In this document: positions 7,190-14,416 of the stretch, piece after piece
Layout: every line of letters begins with the position of its first letter
Numbering within the stretch: position 1 is the stretch's first letter
The notes under the pieces: model-generated
What the model was told of the DNA's origin: nothing
Databases searched by the model: none
Seen by the model: the letters and a program-made list of their open reading frames with translations, nothing else
Translations under genes and position numbers: made by a program
Assembly: GCA_043805355.1 (NCBI GenBank)
Contig: JAZDIB010000059.1
Coordinates: 1 to 22,847 of the forward strand
Reading direction: 5' to 3'
DNA: 22,847 bases
Source of the DNA: JAHJRN01 sp043805355
Lineage (GTDB): Bacteria; Patescibacteriota; Patescibacteriia; 2-12-FULL-60-25

Positions 7190-7218
7190 TTGACCCGACC
7201 TCCGGCGCATGGTATCAC
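7190..7218 (+). promoter_or_regulatory. Promoter of the 7256 gene
   Basis: TTGACC (7190-7195) and TATCAC (7213-7218) are 17 bases apart, and TGG before the -10 gives an extended -10. Transcription would start near 7225, downstream of an in-frame ATG at 7220, so the later ATG at 7256 must be the start. Confidence 0.6.
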
Positions 7219-7255
7219 CATGACGGAAACGCTCTTTTCACGGAAGGAACGACGC

Positions 7256-7804
7256 ATGGCCGACGATCCCATCATCCGGATTGGGGAAGCCGCAGACATC
7301 CAAGCGCTCCTCGACGCGCCGGAATGGACCTATATCGGCAGCACCATCTGCGAGCCGATCCGAGACGAGATCCGCCTGACAGGCGCGAAACACGGCCTTC
7401 CCGCGTGGGTCGTCTACGACCTGCTGAACCTGGACATCCCCACGCTCTGCCTGGTGTACCGTCTCGATGATTTCTTCTCAGGCGCATTCCAGAAGCGTCG
7501 GTTCCGGCCACCGCCGCAGAACGAAGCCGATTCGGGCTATTACCACGTCCTCCGGTTCCAGTCGTGCTACTGGCACGACTTCGAGAGCTGGTCGGACCTC
7601 GCAGCCCTGACCGGACGGAGTATCGTCTTCCATCGGGATATCCCGTTTCCGGGAACACCGGCGAGACGTCCCATAGCGATCTTCCATCCGGACGGCCACA
7701 TCGAGGAACGCATCGCCTTCGTCGAGCACCTCCGGACGTGGGGCGTCTACGACGCGTATGCCTCGTACAAGCGCCACATCCTCGCGTCGAAATGCGGAGC
7801 ATGA
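7256..7804 (+). CDS. Unknown soluble protein, 182 residues
   Basis: I do not recognise a family. The protein begins MADDPIIRIGEAADIQALLD and is rich in aromatic residues, with a central stretch (about 70-125) containing LDDFFSGAFQ, YYHVLRFQSCYWHDFESW and several His. It has no signal peptide or membrane segment. The start is supported by GGAAGGA seven bases before the ATG and by the promoter, which excludes the upstream in-frame ATG at 7220. Codon use looks like that of its neighbours. It has its own promoter and a terminator behind it, so it is probably monocistronic. The aromatic/His-rich core suggests a compact enzyme or binding fold; nothing more can be said. Confidence 0.75.
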   Translation: MADDPIIRIGEAADIQALLDAPEWTYIGSTICEPIRDEIRLTGAKHGLPAWVVYDLLNLDIPTLCLVYRLDDFFSGAFQKRRFRPPPQNEADSGYYHVLRFQSCYWHDFESWSDLAALTGRSIVFHRDIPFPGTPARRPIAIFHPDGHIEERIAFVEHLRTWGVYDAYASYKRHILASKCGA

Positions 7805-7813
7805 CCGCCTCAC

Positions 7814-7836
7814 GCCCTCGCCTCCGGGGGCTTTTT
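7814..7836 (+). terminator. Probable intrinsic terminator after the 7256 gene
   Basis: A six-pair stem (GCCCTC/GGGGGC, one G-T pair) with a six-base loop is followed by TTTTT. It lies 10 bases after the stop. Confidence 0.6.
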
Positions 7837-7859
7837 CGTTTGATCAGATTGTGACAGAA

Positions 7860-7984
7860 TCCGTCGTTGCGAGGAGTCCGACGACGAAGCAATCTTACCT
7901 CGATTCTCCGACAGGAACGGTCGGGTCGAAGGATTTCGGTAAGATTGCCGCGTCGCTCGCGGACTCGCTCCTCGCAACGACGGA
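7860..7984. repeat. MITE-like inverted-repeat element
   Basis: The 125-bp element has perfect 14-bp ends (TCCGTCGTTGCGAG and its complement). Inner matching blocks are GAGGAG with CTCCTC and GCAATCTTACC with GGTAAGATTGC, so almost the whole element can fold back. It resembles dispersed elements I know from other bacteria whose ends read GTCATTGCGAG; a link is inference. It contains no coding capacity. It fills most of the gap 7837-8033, and the rest holds nothing I recognise. Confidence 0.75.
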
Positions 7985-8033
7985 ATGCTCTTATGAAAAC
8001 ACCCGGCTGCGAGGCGCGGGATGTCGAGAGGGC

Positions 8034-8246
8034 TTAGCCCTGTTGTCCAGGTTCCCGATAGGATTCGGGTCCGGGTTCCGTGTAGAAGATGTCGATGCAA
8101 TGTAAACCTCCCCTCCCTCCATGTGAAACATGGCTGATGATCGTAATGTGTGGGTGCTCCTTCAGCCATTTTTTACAATGTTCCCTGGCTTTTGTGTAAT
8201 CCCTTCCCTTTTGGGTACAAACGAACGATTCGAATTTGAGCTCCAT
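8034..8246 (-). CDS. Small unknown protein, 70 residues
   Basis: This short, charged, soluble protein has no family I can name. Residues 1-12 look like a strand (ELKFESFVC), 14-32 a basic amphipathic helix with CKKWLKEH, then two further strands around ITIISHVSH and LHCIDIFYTE, so a beta-alpha-beta-beta fold is plausible; the last 15 residues are Pro/Gly-rich. The start at 8246 is set by AGGAGGT placed six bases upstream; a longer reading to 8294 would include the promoter. The TAA stop sits in the loop of a small perfect hairpin (8029-8041). It follows the DUF192 gene by 48 bases, but a TTGACA box suggests independent transcription. Confidence 0.7.
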   Translation of the reverse strand: MELKFESFVCTQKGRDYTKAREHCKKWLKEHPHITIISHVSHGGRGGLHCIDIFYTEPGPESYREPGQQG

Positions 8247-8265
8247 GACCTCACCTCCTGCGGTC

Positions 8266-8294
8266 TGATTATCAGAAATCACGCTCCCTGTCAA
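8266..8294 (-). promoter_or_regulatory. Promoter region of the 70-residue protein gene
   Basis: A perfect TTGACA (8294-8289, minus strand) lies 15 bases from GATAAT (8273-8268), or 17 from the weaker TAATCA. The -10 region sits in the palindrome TCTGATAATCAGA, a possible operator. A Shine-Dalgarno follows. Confidence 0.5.
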
Positions 8295-8789
8295 TCATTT
8301 CGGCAAGGTGACGGTCGCGCCTTTGACGAGGCCGAGGTCCCCGGCCATGCCGGCGTTCAGTTCGAGCACGCGGTCCGCTTGCGCGAACGGGATATGGCTC
8401 GGCGGGATGTTCTTCCCCTCTTTCGGCGGCTGCAGCGTCGCGACGTCGACGACTTTCCCCTCGTCGATCCAGACGATGTCTAAGGGAAACAGCATCTCTT
8501 TCATCCAGAACGGATAGAACCCGCGCTCGTCGAAGACGAACAGCATGCCGGCGTCCTGATCGAGCGACGTCCGACCGGAGAGCCCGCGCATCCGTCCCGC
8601 ATCCTTATCTACGATTTCGATGCGCAGGGATGAGAGGTCCGTGATGCCTTTCGACGCCACGGGTCGCGTGCCGCGAGAGACGACGAGCACGATCATCACG
8701 AACGCCACCGCGAGGATCAGGAGCGCGAGGACGCGGTACCGGATGGTCGGGTCCGACGTTTGAAGTGGCTTGGTGATGCGTCGCGGCAT
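8295..8789 (-). CDS. DUF192-family protein with N-terminal membrane anchor
   Basis: This 164-residue protein has one transmembrane segment at about 19-38 (VLALLILAVAFVMIVLVV), so the rest probably lies outside the cytoplasm. Residues 50-162 form a DUF192 domain: GLSGR, then GMLFVFDERGFYPFWMKEM and PLDIVWIDEGKVVDV are characteristic. The biochemical role of DUF192 is not established, so no function is claimed. It starts three bases after the stop of the WecA/MraY-like gene and is the last member of a four-gene operon, which ties it to the membrane or cell surface. Length is typical for an anchored DUF192 protein. Confidence 0.85.
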   Translation of the reverse strand: MPRRITKPLQTSDPTIRYRVLALLILAVAFVMIVLVVSRGTRPVASKGITDLSSLRIEIVDKDAGRMRGLSGRTSLDQDAGMLFVFDERGFYPFWMKEMLFPLDIVWIDEGKVVDVATLQPPKEGKNIPPSHIPFAQADRVLELNAGMAGDLGLVKGATVTLPK

Positions 8790-8792
8790 AAA

Positions 8793-9875
8793 TCAGCGTG
8801 ATTTCGCGGCGCGCCGCTGGGCGTACCGGTTCAGGAGCCACGACGCGAAGACGGTCAGCATCGCGAGGCCGATGACGAGGAAGACCTTGCCGCGTGTCTG
8901 CAGGCCGAGGGCGAGGAGCCCGGCCGCGAACGCCGCGCCCCACAGGAGCGAGACCGCGGTGCGGTACGGCACGCCGGCGCGCAGGAGCCGGAAATGGAGA
9001 TGTGTATCGTCGCCGACCCAGATCTTCTTGCCTCGGCGCAGGCGACCGAGGACGACGAGGGCCGCATCGACGATAGGGATGGCGAGCACGGCGAGGGCGA
9101 TGGCGACCTTCGCGCTGGAGACGATAGCGAGGAACCCGAGCGTGAAACCGGCGAGCGTGCTGCCGGATTCGCCGAGGAACTGCTTGGCCGGATGGATGTT
9201 GCGCGGCAGGAACCCGAGGTAGGCGCCGCCGACCGTCGCCGCCAGCGCCGCGACGCCCGGCTGGAAGTACGTGGGCGAGAGCGTCAGCGCGCCGACCATG
9301 CTCGCGCCGATGGCTGCGAGTCCCGTGACGAGACCATCGAGACCGTCCATCAGCTTGGTCGCGTACGTCGCGAAGAGCAGCCACAGGATGGTCAACACGT
9401 CCGCAGGGAACGACAGGGTGCCGAACGACCACCACATCAGGGACACGCCGCCGGTGCCGGTCAGGCTCGAGACCTGGATGATGCCCGTGCCGGACGCGAT
9501 GACCGTGATGGCCGCAAGGAACGGGAACACGAGCTGGATGCCGGCCGTGAGCGGATACCGGTCGTCGAGCATGCCGCCGATGGTGAGGATGAGGATGGCG
9601 ACGGCGAATCCCGCGAGCTGGACGAGGGAGATGCCCTGCAGGAGCCCGTTCATCGCGAGCAGTCCTGTGCCGATGAGGATGGTCGCGGCGATGCCGACGC
9701 CTCCGAACAGCGGGACGTCGTGTGTGTGGATCTTCCGGCCCCCGGTCGGACGGTCCACGGCACCGACACGCTCCGCGACGAACGACGTGATGTGCGAGAG
9801 CAGGTAGGAACACACCGTCGCGAACACGACGCCCGTGAGCGCCGCCGTCATCAAGATGGTCCTGTCTGCGATCAT
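8793..9875 (-). CDS. Polyprenyl-phosphate sugar-1-phosphate transferase, WecA/MraY family
   Basis: This 360-residue polytopic membrane enzyme (about ten hydrophobic segments) moves a sugar-1-phosphate from a UDP-sugar to undecaprenyl phosphate, the first step of a surface-glycan or peptidoglycan lipid intermediate. Landmarks are DRPTGGRKIH (41-50) with PLFGG, the Asp pair in GMLDDRY (101-107), LMDGLDGL (175-182) and THLHFRLL (291-298). The His motif points to the WecA/TagO/Rfe side rather than true MraY. Three positions differ from common versions: the Asn before DGLDG is absent, FMGD reads FLGE, and the third His is Phe. Its start overlaps the upstream ATPase stop in ATGA. GalU, encoded nearby, could feed the same glycan pathway. 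Confidence 0.85.
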   Translation of the reverse strand: MIADRTILMTAALTGVVFATVCSYLLSHITSFVAERVGAVDRPTGGRKIHTHDVPLFGGVGIAATILIGTGLLAMNGLLQGISLVQLAGFAVAILILTIGGMLDDRYPLTAGIQLVFPFLAAITVIASGTGIIQVSSLTGTGGVSLMWWSFGTLSFPADVLTILWLLFATYATKLMDGLDGLVTGLAAIGASMVGALTLSPTYFQPGVAALAATVGGAYLGFLPRNIHPAKQFLGESGSTLAGFTLGFLAIVSSAKVAIALAVLAIPIVDAALVVLGRLRRGKKIWVGDDTHLHFRLLRAGVPYRTAVSLLWGAAFAAGLLALGLQTRGKVFLVIGLAMLTVFASWLLNRYAQRRAAKSR

Positions 9876-12592
9876 AGGGCCGCCGCTTTCCGCACTTGCA
9901 CCGACATGTCCGCCATCAGCACGATGGTGTCGCCGCGCTGGGCCTCATGCCGCAGAAGCACGTCCGCGAGCGCGTTGTCCACCCGCTCCTGGATGACCCT
10001 GCGCAACGGCCGCGCGCCGAACATCGGGTCGTAGCCTTCCTTCGCGAGCGCTTCGACGGCTTCGTCTTCCGCCATGAACGTGAAGCCCTTCGCCTCGAGC
10101 CGCTGGCCGACCGCGTGGATCTGGAGATGCGCGATCTGCGTCACGTCGTCCATGGTGAGCGGCTTGAACACGATGATGCCGTCGAACCGGTTCAGGAACT
10201 CCGGGCGGAAGATGCCCTTCATCTCCTGCTCGAGCAGCGCGGTCCGGATGACGTTGAGCGGCGTGCCGTTCGCGACCTCGGACTGGATGAACGGCGTGCC
10301 CGCGTTCGAAGTCATGATGACGACGGTGTTGGTGAAGTCCACGGTGCGTCCGATGCCGTCGGTGAGTCGGCCATCGTCCATGACCTGCAGGAACAGGTTC
10401 AGGATGTCCGGATGCGCCTTCTCGACCTCGTCGAGGAGCACGATGGAGAACGGCGCATGACGCACCGCCTCGGTGAGCAGACCGCCGCGCTGGTCCCCCG
10501 GCTGTCCGATCATCCGATGGATGGACGTCGCGTCCTGGTATTCGGACATGTCGAGCCGGATCATCCGCGATTCCTCGCCGAAATACTCGGCCGCGAGGGC
10601 CTTGCCGAGCTCGGTCTTGCCGACGCCCGTGGGTCCGAGGAAGAGGAAATTCGCGATGGGCCGCTTACCTTCGCGCAGTTCGGCGCGCGCGCGTCGGAAC
10701 GCCTGCGACACCGCCGTGACGGCCTCGTCCTGCCCGATGACGCGTCCATGCAGGCGGTTCTCCATGTCGAGCAGCTTCTCGGTCTCGCCGCCGGTGACGT
10801 TCTCGACCGGGATATTCGTCTTGTCATGCACGACCTTAGCGACATCCTCCGCCGACACGAACGTCCGCTCGCCGCGCGCCTTCCGCGCCTCCACCGCCGC
10901 CTCGCAGACCACGTCGAGCGCGTTCTCCGGCGACGCGAGGTCGCGCAGGTACCGCAGCGCCAGCGTCGTCGCCTTCTCCAGCGCGCCGTACGAGAGGAAG
11001 ACCTTGTTCGCGTATTCTATGAACCCGCTCTTCGCCATGAGCACGCGGAGCGTGTCGTCGGCCTCGAGCGGATTGACGGTGACCTTGATGAGCTTCGTGC
11101 CGAGCGAACGCCGTTCGAGGTACTGCGTCCACGCGGACGGCGTCGTCGTGGCGATAGCGATGAAATAGCCGCGGTCGAGCTCGCTCGCGAACGCTTCCGC
11201 CAGGTCCATGGGGCCGCTCCCTCCGCCGACGAGCGACTCGATGCCGTGCACCGCCAGGATGACGTTGCCCGACATCCCGACCTCGCGCAGCATCGCGATG
11301 AGCCGCTCGGCCGCGAATCCGGATTCCCCCGCGGACACGACCTGCGCCACGTTCACGGACACGAGCCGACGGTCGAACAGCTCCGGCGGGACGTCTTCCT
11401 CCACCATCCTGCGCGCCAATTCCTCGATCATCGCCCCTTTGCCCGTGCCGCTCTCGCCGACGAGGACCACGGACCGCTGGCCGCTCTCGATGGCGCGGAG
11501 CAGTTCGCCCATCTCGCGTTCGCGTCCGATGAGGGGCTGGAGGAACCCGTTGCGCGCCGCGATGGTCAGGTCCTCGCTGAACCTGTCGAGCAACGGCGTC
11601 TGCTGGGCCGTCATGGCGCGGTTCATCACGGACTTCGGCTTGAGTGCCGCCAGCTCGACGAACCGTTGATGGTCCTCGCGCAGCTGCTCCTGGAGCCGGA
11701 CCCATTCCGCGACCTTCAGGACGTGCTCCGCCGGGAATCCGAGCCGGTCGAGCAGGAACTGGAGCTTCGGACTATCTTTAAACGACTGCAGGAAGAGCTC
11801 GATGGGGCTCACATGCCGACGCCGTGCGGTCCGTGCTTCGGCATACGCTAATGCGAGCGACCGCTTCGTCTCCTTAGAGAACGCGATGGGCGGAGTGCCC
11901 GCCGGCGTCTCCGTGATCATGAGCGTGGCGAGCGGCTTCTTGATGACGTCGAACTCCAGGCCGAGGCGCGCCATGAACAGACCGCCGGACGGGCCAGTGA
12001 GCGCCGCGGCGAAGAGCATCTCCGGCCGGACCTCGGTGCGTTTCATGTCGCGCGCGATACTGTAGGCGCGTTCGACCGTGTCGCGGGATTCCTCGGAGAA
12101 GTACGGCGCGATCTCGAACCGATGGTCGGCGCGCGACGGGGCCGCCGCGTCATGCGCCTCGAGTTGCGTTTCGGTCATCGCCCATCCAGGGATTTCGCGG
12201 ACGTCGCGGGAATATTCCGAGAGGCGGAAGACCAGGAAACAGCCGACGAACAGCGCGAACCACGCGAGCGAGACGTCCCAACGGCCCGACACCCAAAACG
12301 ACGCGCCACGGATGACGCCCGCGTCCGGCAGGTTCGAGAAGCTCCACGCGATAGCCGCGACCGACGCGCCGAGCCCGATCATGACGGCGAGATGGAACGC
12401 GACCGTCACGTTCTTCCTGATGGCGCGCAGCGCGATGGTGAAGTCGTCCACCGGGTCGGACCAGACGAGGAAACCGTCTGGCGACGCCACGCCGATACCT
12501 GCTCCTCCGCACGCCTTGCACGTCGGCGCGAGACGGGGGTCGGCCCCGCATTGGGCGCAGACGATGGCGACAGGTCGGACAGGTTCGGTCAT
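9872..12592 (-). CDS. Membrane-anchored Clp-like double AAA+ ATPase with degenerate first ring
   Basis: This 906-residue protein has, in order: a four-Cys zinc ribbon (C12, C15, C25, C28); two membrane segments at about 65-84 and 106-123; a Clp N-domain-like region (about 160-300); AAA-1 (about 345-600); and AAA-2 (about 615-810) with a ClpB/ClpC-type C-terminal small domain (FGARPLRR, 858-865). AAA-2 has Walker A GPTGVGKT (653-660) and Walker B IVLLDE (717-722). AAA-1 has Walker A GESGTGKG (379-386), but its Walker B reads ILAVHGIES, without the Asp-Glu pair. The aromatic pore loops (KYRG-like and GYVG-like) are missing in both rings, and no IGF/VGF-type ClpP-binding tripeptide is visible. 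It overlaps both neighbours by four bases. Alternatives: a regulator or scaffold rather than an unfoldase. Confidence 0.88.
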   Translation of the reverse strand: MTEPVRPVAIVCAQCGADPRLAPTCKACGGAGIGVASPDGFLVWSDPVDDFTIALRAIRKNVTVAFHLAVMIGLGASVAAIAWSFSNLPDAGVIRGASFWVSGRWDVSLAWFALFVGCFLVFRLSEYSRDVREIPGWAMTETQLEAHDAAAPSRADHRFEIAPYFSEESRDTVERAYSIARDMKRTEVRPEMLFAAALTGPSGGLFMARLGLEFDVIKKPLATLMITETPAGTPPIAFSKETKRSLALAYAEARTARRRHVSPIELFLQSFKDSPKLQFLLDRLGFPAEHVLKVAEWVRLQEQLREDHQRFVELAALKPKSVMNRAMTAQQTPLLDRFSEDLTIAARNGFLQPLIGREREMGELLRAIESGQRSVVLVGESGTGKGAMIEELARRMVEEDVPPELFDRRLVSVNVAQVVSAGESGFAAERLIAMLREVGMSGNVILAVHGIESLVGGGSGPMDLAEAFASELDRGYFIAIATTTPSAWTQYLERRSLGTKLIKVTVNPLEADDTLRVLMAKSGFIEYANKVFLSYGALEKATTLALRYLRDLASPENALDVVCEAAVEARKARGERTFVSAEDVAKVVHDKTNIPVENVTGGETEKLLDMENRLHGRVIGQDEAVTAVSQAFRRARAELREGKRPIANFLFLGPTGVGKTELGKALAAEYFGEESRMIRLDMSEYQDATSIHRMIGQPGDQRGGLLTEAVRHAPFSIVLLDEVEKAHPDILNLFLQVMDDGRLTDGIGRTVDFTNTVVIMTSNAGTPFIQSEVANGTPLNVIRTALLEQEMKGIFRPEFLNRFDGIIVFKPLTMDDVTQIAHLQIHAVGQRLEAKGFTFMAEDEAVEALAKEGYDPMFGARPLRRVIQERVDNALADVLLRHEAQRGDTIVLMADMSVQVRKAAAL

Positions 12593-12975
12593 ACGGGACG
12601 TAGGAAGGCGCCGGACGTGATGTTCCACGCGGCGAGCAGGGCAAAAAGGATGGGTGCTGAGATCCAGACGATGATGCCGAACCCGTAGACGAGCGCCTCG
12701 ACCACGAACGCGATAGAACGCCCGACGAGCACGACGACGCGCATGAACACGCTCACGAGCCGTCCGGTCCAGTCGTACTGCCCGTACATCGGTACGAGAA
12801 GGTTCTTGATCCAGATGCGGAACGCATATGACGACGCGCGATATTGGAGCGACCGACGGACCCACAGGAGCACGCGTCCGAGCCCTTTCGTGTACCACCA
12901 TACAGGAAACCACGCGACACTCCCGAAGAGATCGACAATGAGAAGTCTCGCCACGGCTCCCGTCCGCGAATGCAT
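12589..12975 (-). CDS. Membrane protein, first gene of the Clp-like operon
   Basis: This 128-residue protein has three or four hydrophobic segments: about 8-27, 31-40 (amphipathic), 73-95 and 96-118. A basic, aromatic middle region (RIWIKNLLVPMYGQYDWTGR, 53-72) separates them. I cannot name the family. Its TGA overlaps the ATPase ATG by four bases, so the two proteins are probably made in fixed proportion and may form one membrane complex, since the ATPase also has membrane segments. The ATG at 12975 is chosen because a perfect TATAAT ends six bases before it. An upstream alternative start is not supported. Confidence 0.75.
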   Translation of the reverse strand: MHSRTGAVARLLIVDLFGSVAWFPVWWYTKGLGRVLLWVRRSLQYRASSYAFRIWIKNLLVPMYGQYDWTGRLVSVFMRVVVLVGRSIAFVVEALVYGFGIIVWISAPILFALLAAWNITSGAFLRPV

Positions 12976-12994
12976 GGCGTGATTATATCACGCC
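12976..12994 (-). promoter_or_regulatory. Promoter with overlapping palindromic operator, Clp-like operon
   Basis: The minus strand reads TGA-TATAAT and then six bases before the ATG. The perfect inverted repeat GGCGTGAT-ATA-ATCACGCC covers the whole -10 and ends at the start codon. This is the best -10 in the window and looks like a repressor site on a leaderless promoter. No strong -35 is seen. Confidence 0.65.
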
Positions 12995-13014
12995 AAGAGG
13001 ATGGCAGAAAACGA

Positions 13015-13048
13015 AAAATCCCCCGGACACGCACGTCTGGAGGATTTT
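13015..13048 (-). terminator. Intrinsic terminator of mraZ-rsmH-ftsL
   Basis: On the minus strand AAAATCCTCC pairs with GGGGGATTTT (one G-T pair), with a further three pairs inside after a mismatch. TTTTTCG completes the tail. It lies about 70 bases after the ftsL stop and before the promoter of the Clp-like operon. Confidence 0.8.
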
Positions 13049-13057
13049 CGTTTCGCG

Positions 13058-13108
13058 AGGCTTCTTCTCATGGTCGAAGCCTTGGATAAGCCTTGCGGCT
13101 CGTCCAAG
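13058..13108 (-). other. Two overlapping hairpins in the ftsL 3' region
   Basis: On the minus strand a structured hairpin (CTTGGA/TCCAAG outside, GCC/GGC inside, GCAA tetraloop; 13108-13081) is followed by a second, AGGCTTC/GAAGCCT (13082-13058). They share two bases and so compete. They lie between the ftsL stop and the terminator. Confidence 0.4.
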
Positions 13109-13117
13109 ACCACGACC

Positions 13118-13480
13118 CTACCGCATGGCGTACGCCATCCCCGCCGGATTCACGTATTCGATGGAGGAGACCGGCACGAACCCGAGCTGCGTCGCCCGTT
13201 CGTTCAGCGCCTGCACGGACGACATCGTCGCGACCGTGTCCTCGAGTTGCATGACATCCGACTGGAGGCTCTCGACGTTCTTCTCGACGTCCCGGAGCGC
13301 GAATCCCCGCGATGCCGCGCTGTTGACCTGCACGACATACCCGAACACGCAGACGAAGGTTAGAGCCGCGATGGCCATGTTCCAACCAGCCAACCCCTGC
13401 GGGAGGCGGCGTCCGATCGGCTGTTGAAGGCCGAGGCGTTCATGTGGGCGTGTCATGGCGAGTGCGAAAACCCGTGACAT
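13118..13480 (-). CDS. ftsL: FtsL-like division protein (short single-pass coiled-coil protein)
   Basis: This 120-residue protein has a basic cytoplasmic N-terminus, one membrane segment (about 34-53, IAALTFVCVFGYVVQV), then a coiled-coil-like region (about 60-100, with RDVEKNVESLQSDVMQLEDTV) and a C-terminal segment containing FVPVSSIEYV. Size, topology and place directly after rsmH match FtsL, which bridges FtsB/FtsQ and the septal synthase at the divisome. FtsL is weakly conserved in sequence, so the call rests on context. The start may be the ATG at 13480 or the one at 13456; neither has a Shine-Dalgarno. It begins 42 bases after rsmH. FtsI, which usually follows, is absent. Confidence 0.75.
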   Translation of the reverse strand: MSRVFALAMTRPHERLGLQQPIGRRLPQGLAGWNMAIAALTFVCVFGYVVQVNSAASRGFALRDVEKNVESLQSDVMQLEDTVATMSSVQALNERATQLGFVPVSSIEYVNPAGMAYAMR

Positions 13481-13522
13481 ATGGGTTCGTTTTGTGTTGG
13501 TTTGACTAAACGTTTTCCTGAC

Positions 13523-14416
13523 TCACCGTTTTTCCGCGACCCGGAGCTTCGCGCTCCGACTGCGGGGATTGGTCGCCATCTCTTCTTCCGACGGGATGGC
13601 AGGCCGTTTCGTGATCGGCACCAGGTCGTCCGCTTCCTTGAAGGCGATCTTGACGATGCGGTCCTCGAGGGAATGGAACGACACGATGACGATGCGTCCG
13701 CCTGGCGCCAGGATGCGGCGTGCGGCGACGATGGCGTCGCGCAAGGCTTCGAGCTCGTCGTTCACGGCGATGCGGAGCGCCTGGAACGTGCGCGTCGCGG
13801 GATGGATGCGGCCGTGCTCGTACGTCCGAGGGACGGCCGAGCGGATGACCGAGACGAGATCCAGGGTCCCCACGAGGCGTGCCGCCTTGCGTGCCCGGAT
13901 GATCCCGTCCGCGATGCGGCTGGCGAACCGTTCCTCGCCGTAATCGCGGATGACCTTGATCAGGTCGTCGCGGCTCCAGGAGTTCACGATCTCGCTCGCC
14001 GTGAGCCCATCCTCGTTCGCGCGGGGTCCGAGGCGCATGTCCAGAGGCCCCTCCTTCATGAAGGAAAGGCCCTTCGACGCGTCAGCGAGTTCGTCGGACG
14101 AGACCCCAAGGTCCAGGACGACGCCCTCGCAAGGACGAAAGCCGCGCTCCTCCGCGATGATGTCGAGGGAACGGAAGTTCGCCTCGACGCCGACCCAGCG
14201 CTTCCCGTAGTCTGCGAACCGTTCCTGCGCCCGTGTGAGGGCGCCGGGGTCCACGTCGAGCGAGAGCACGCTGCCGTCAGGTGCCGACGCTTCGAGCAGG
14301 GAGGCCGCGTACGTCCCGGCACCGAGGGTGCCATCAACGTAGCGTCCGCCTGGACGCGTTCCGAGCGCGGCGATGACCTCGGAGGTCATGACCGCGACAT
14401 GGACGGATTCGTTCAT
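13523..14416 (-). CDS. rsmH: 16S rRNA (cytosine-1402-N4) methyltransferase RsmH
   Basis: This 297-residue SAM-dependent enzyme methylates N4 of C1402 in 16S rRNA. It opens with the family's VHVAVMTSEVI (usually HxPVLLxEV), then the SAM loop DGTLGAGTYA (28-37), LDVDPGAL, LDLGVSSDEL, MRLGP, HPATRTFQALRIAVN and VSFHSLEDRIVK, and ends with RSRSAKLRVAEK. Length is typical. Its ATG overlaps the mraZ stop in ATGA, so it is translationally coupled, as in most dcw clusters. The GGH usually following the SAM loop is AGTYA here, a mild change. Confidence 0.96.
   Translation of the reverse strand: MNESVHVAVMTSEVIAALGTRPGGRYVDGTLGAGTYAASLLEASAPDGSVLSLDVDPGALTRAQERFADYGKRWVGVEANFRSLDIIAEERGFRPCEGVVLDLGVSSDELADASKGLSFMKEGPLDMRLGPRANEDGLTASEIVNSWSRDDLIKVIRDYGEERFASRIADGIIRARKAARLVGTLDLVSVIRSAVPRTYEHGRIHPATRTFQALRIAVNDELEALRDAIVAARRILAPGGRIVIVSFHSLEDRIVKIAFKEADDLVPITKRPAIPSEEEMATNPRSRSAKLRVAEKR

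Noticed and set aside
9896..11851. Plus-strand open frame of 651 residues
   Set aside because: Antisense shadow of the Clp-like ATPase with Arg/Glu/Leu-biased composition and no motif.
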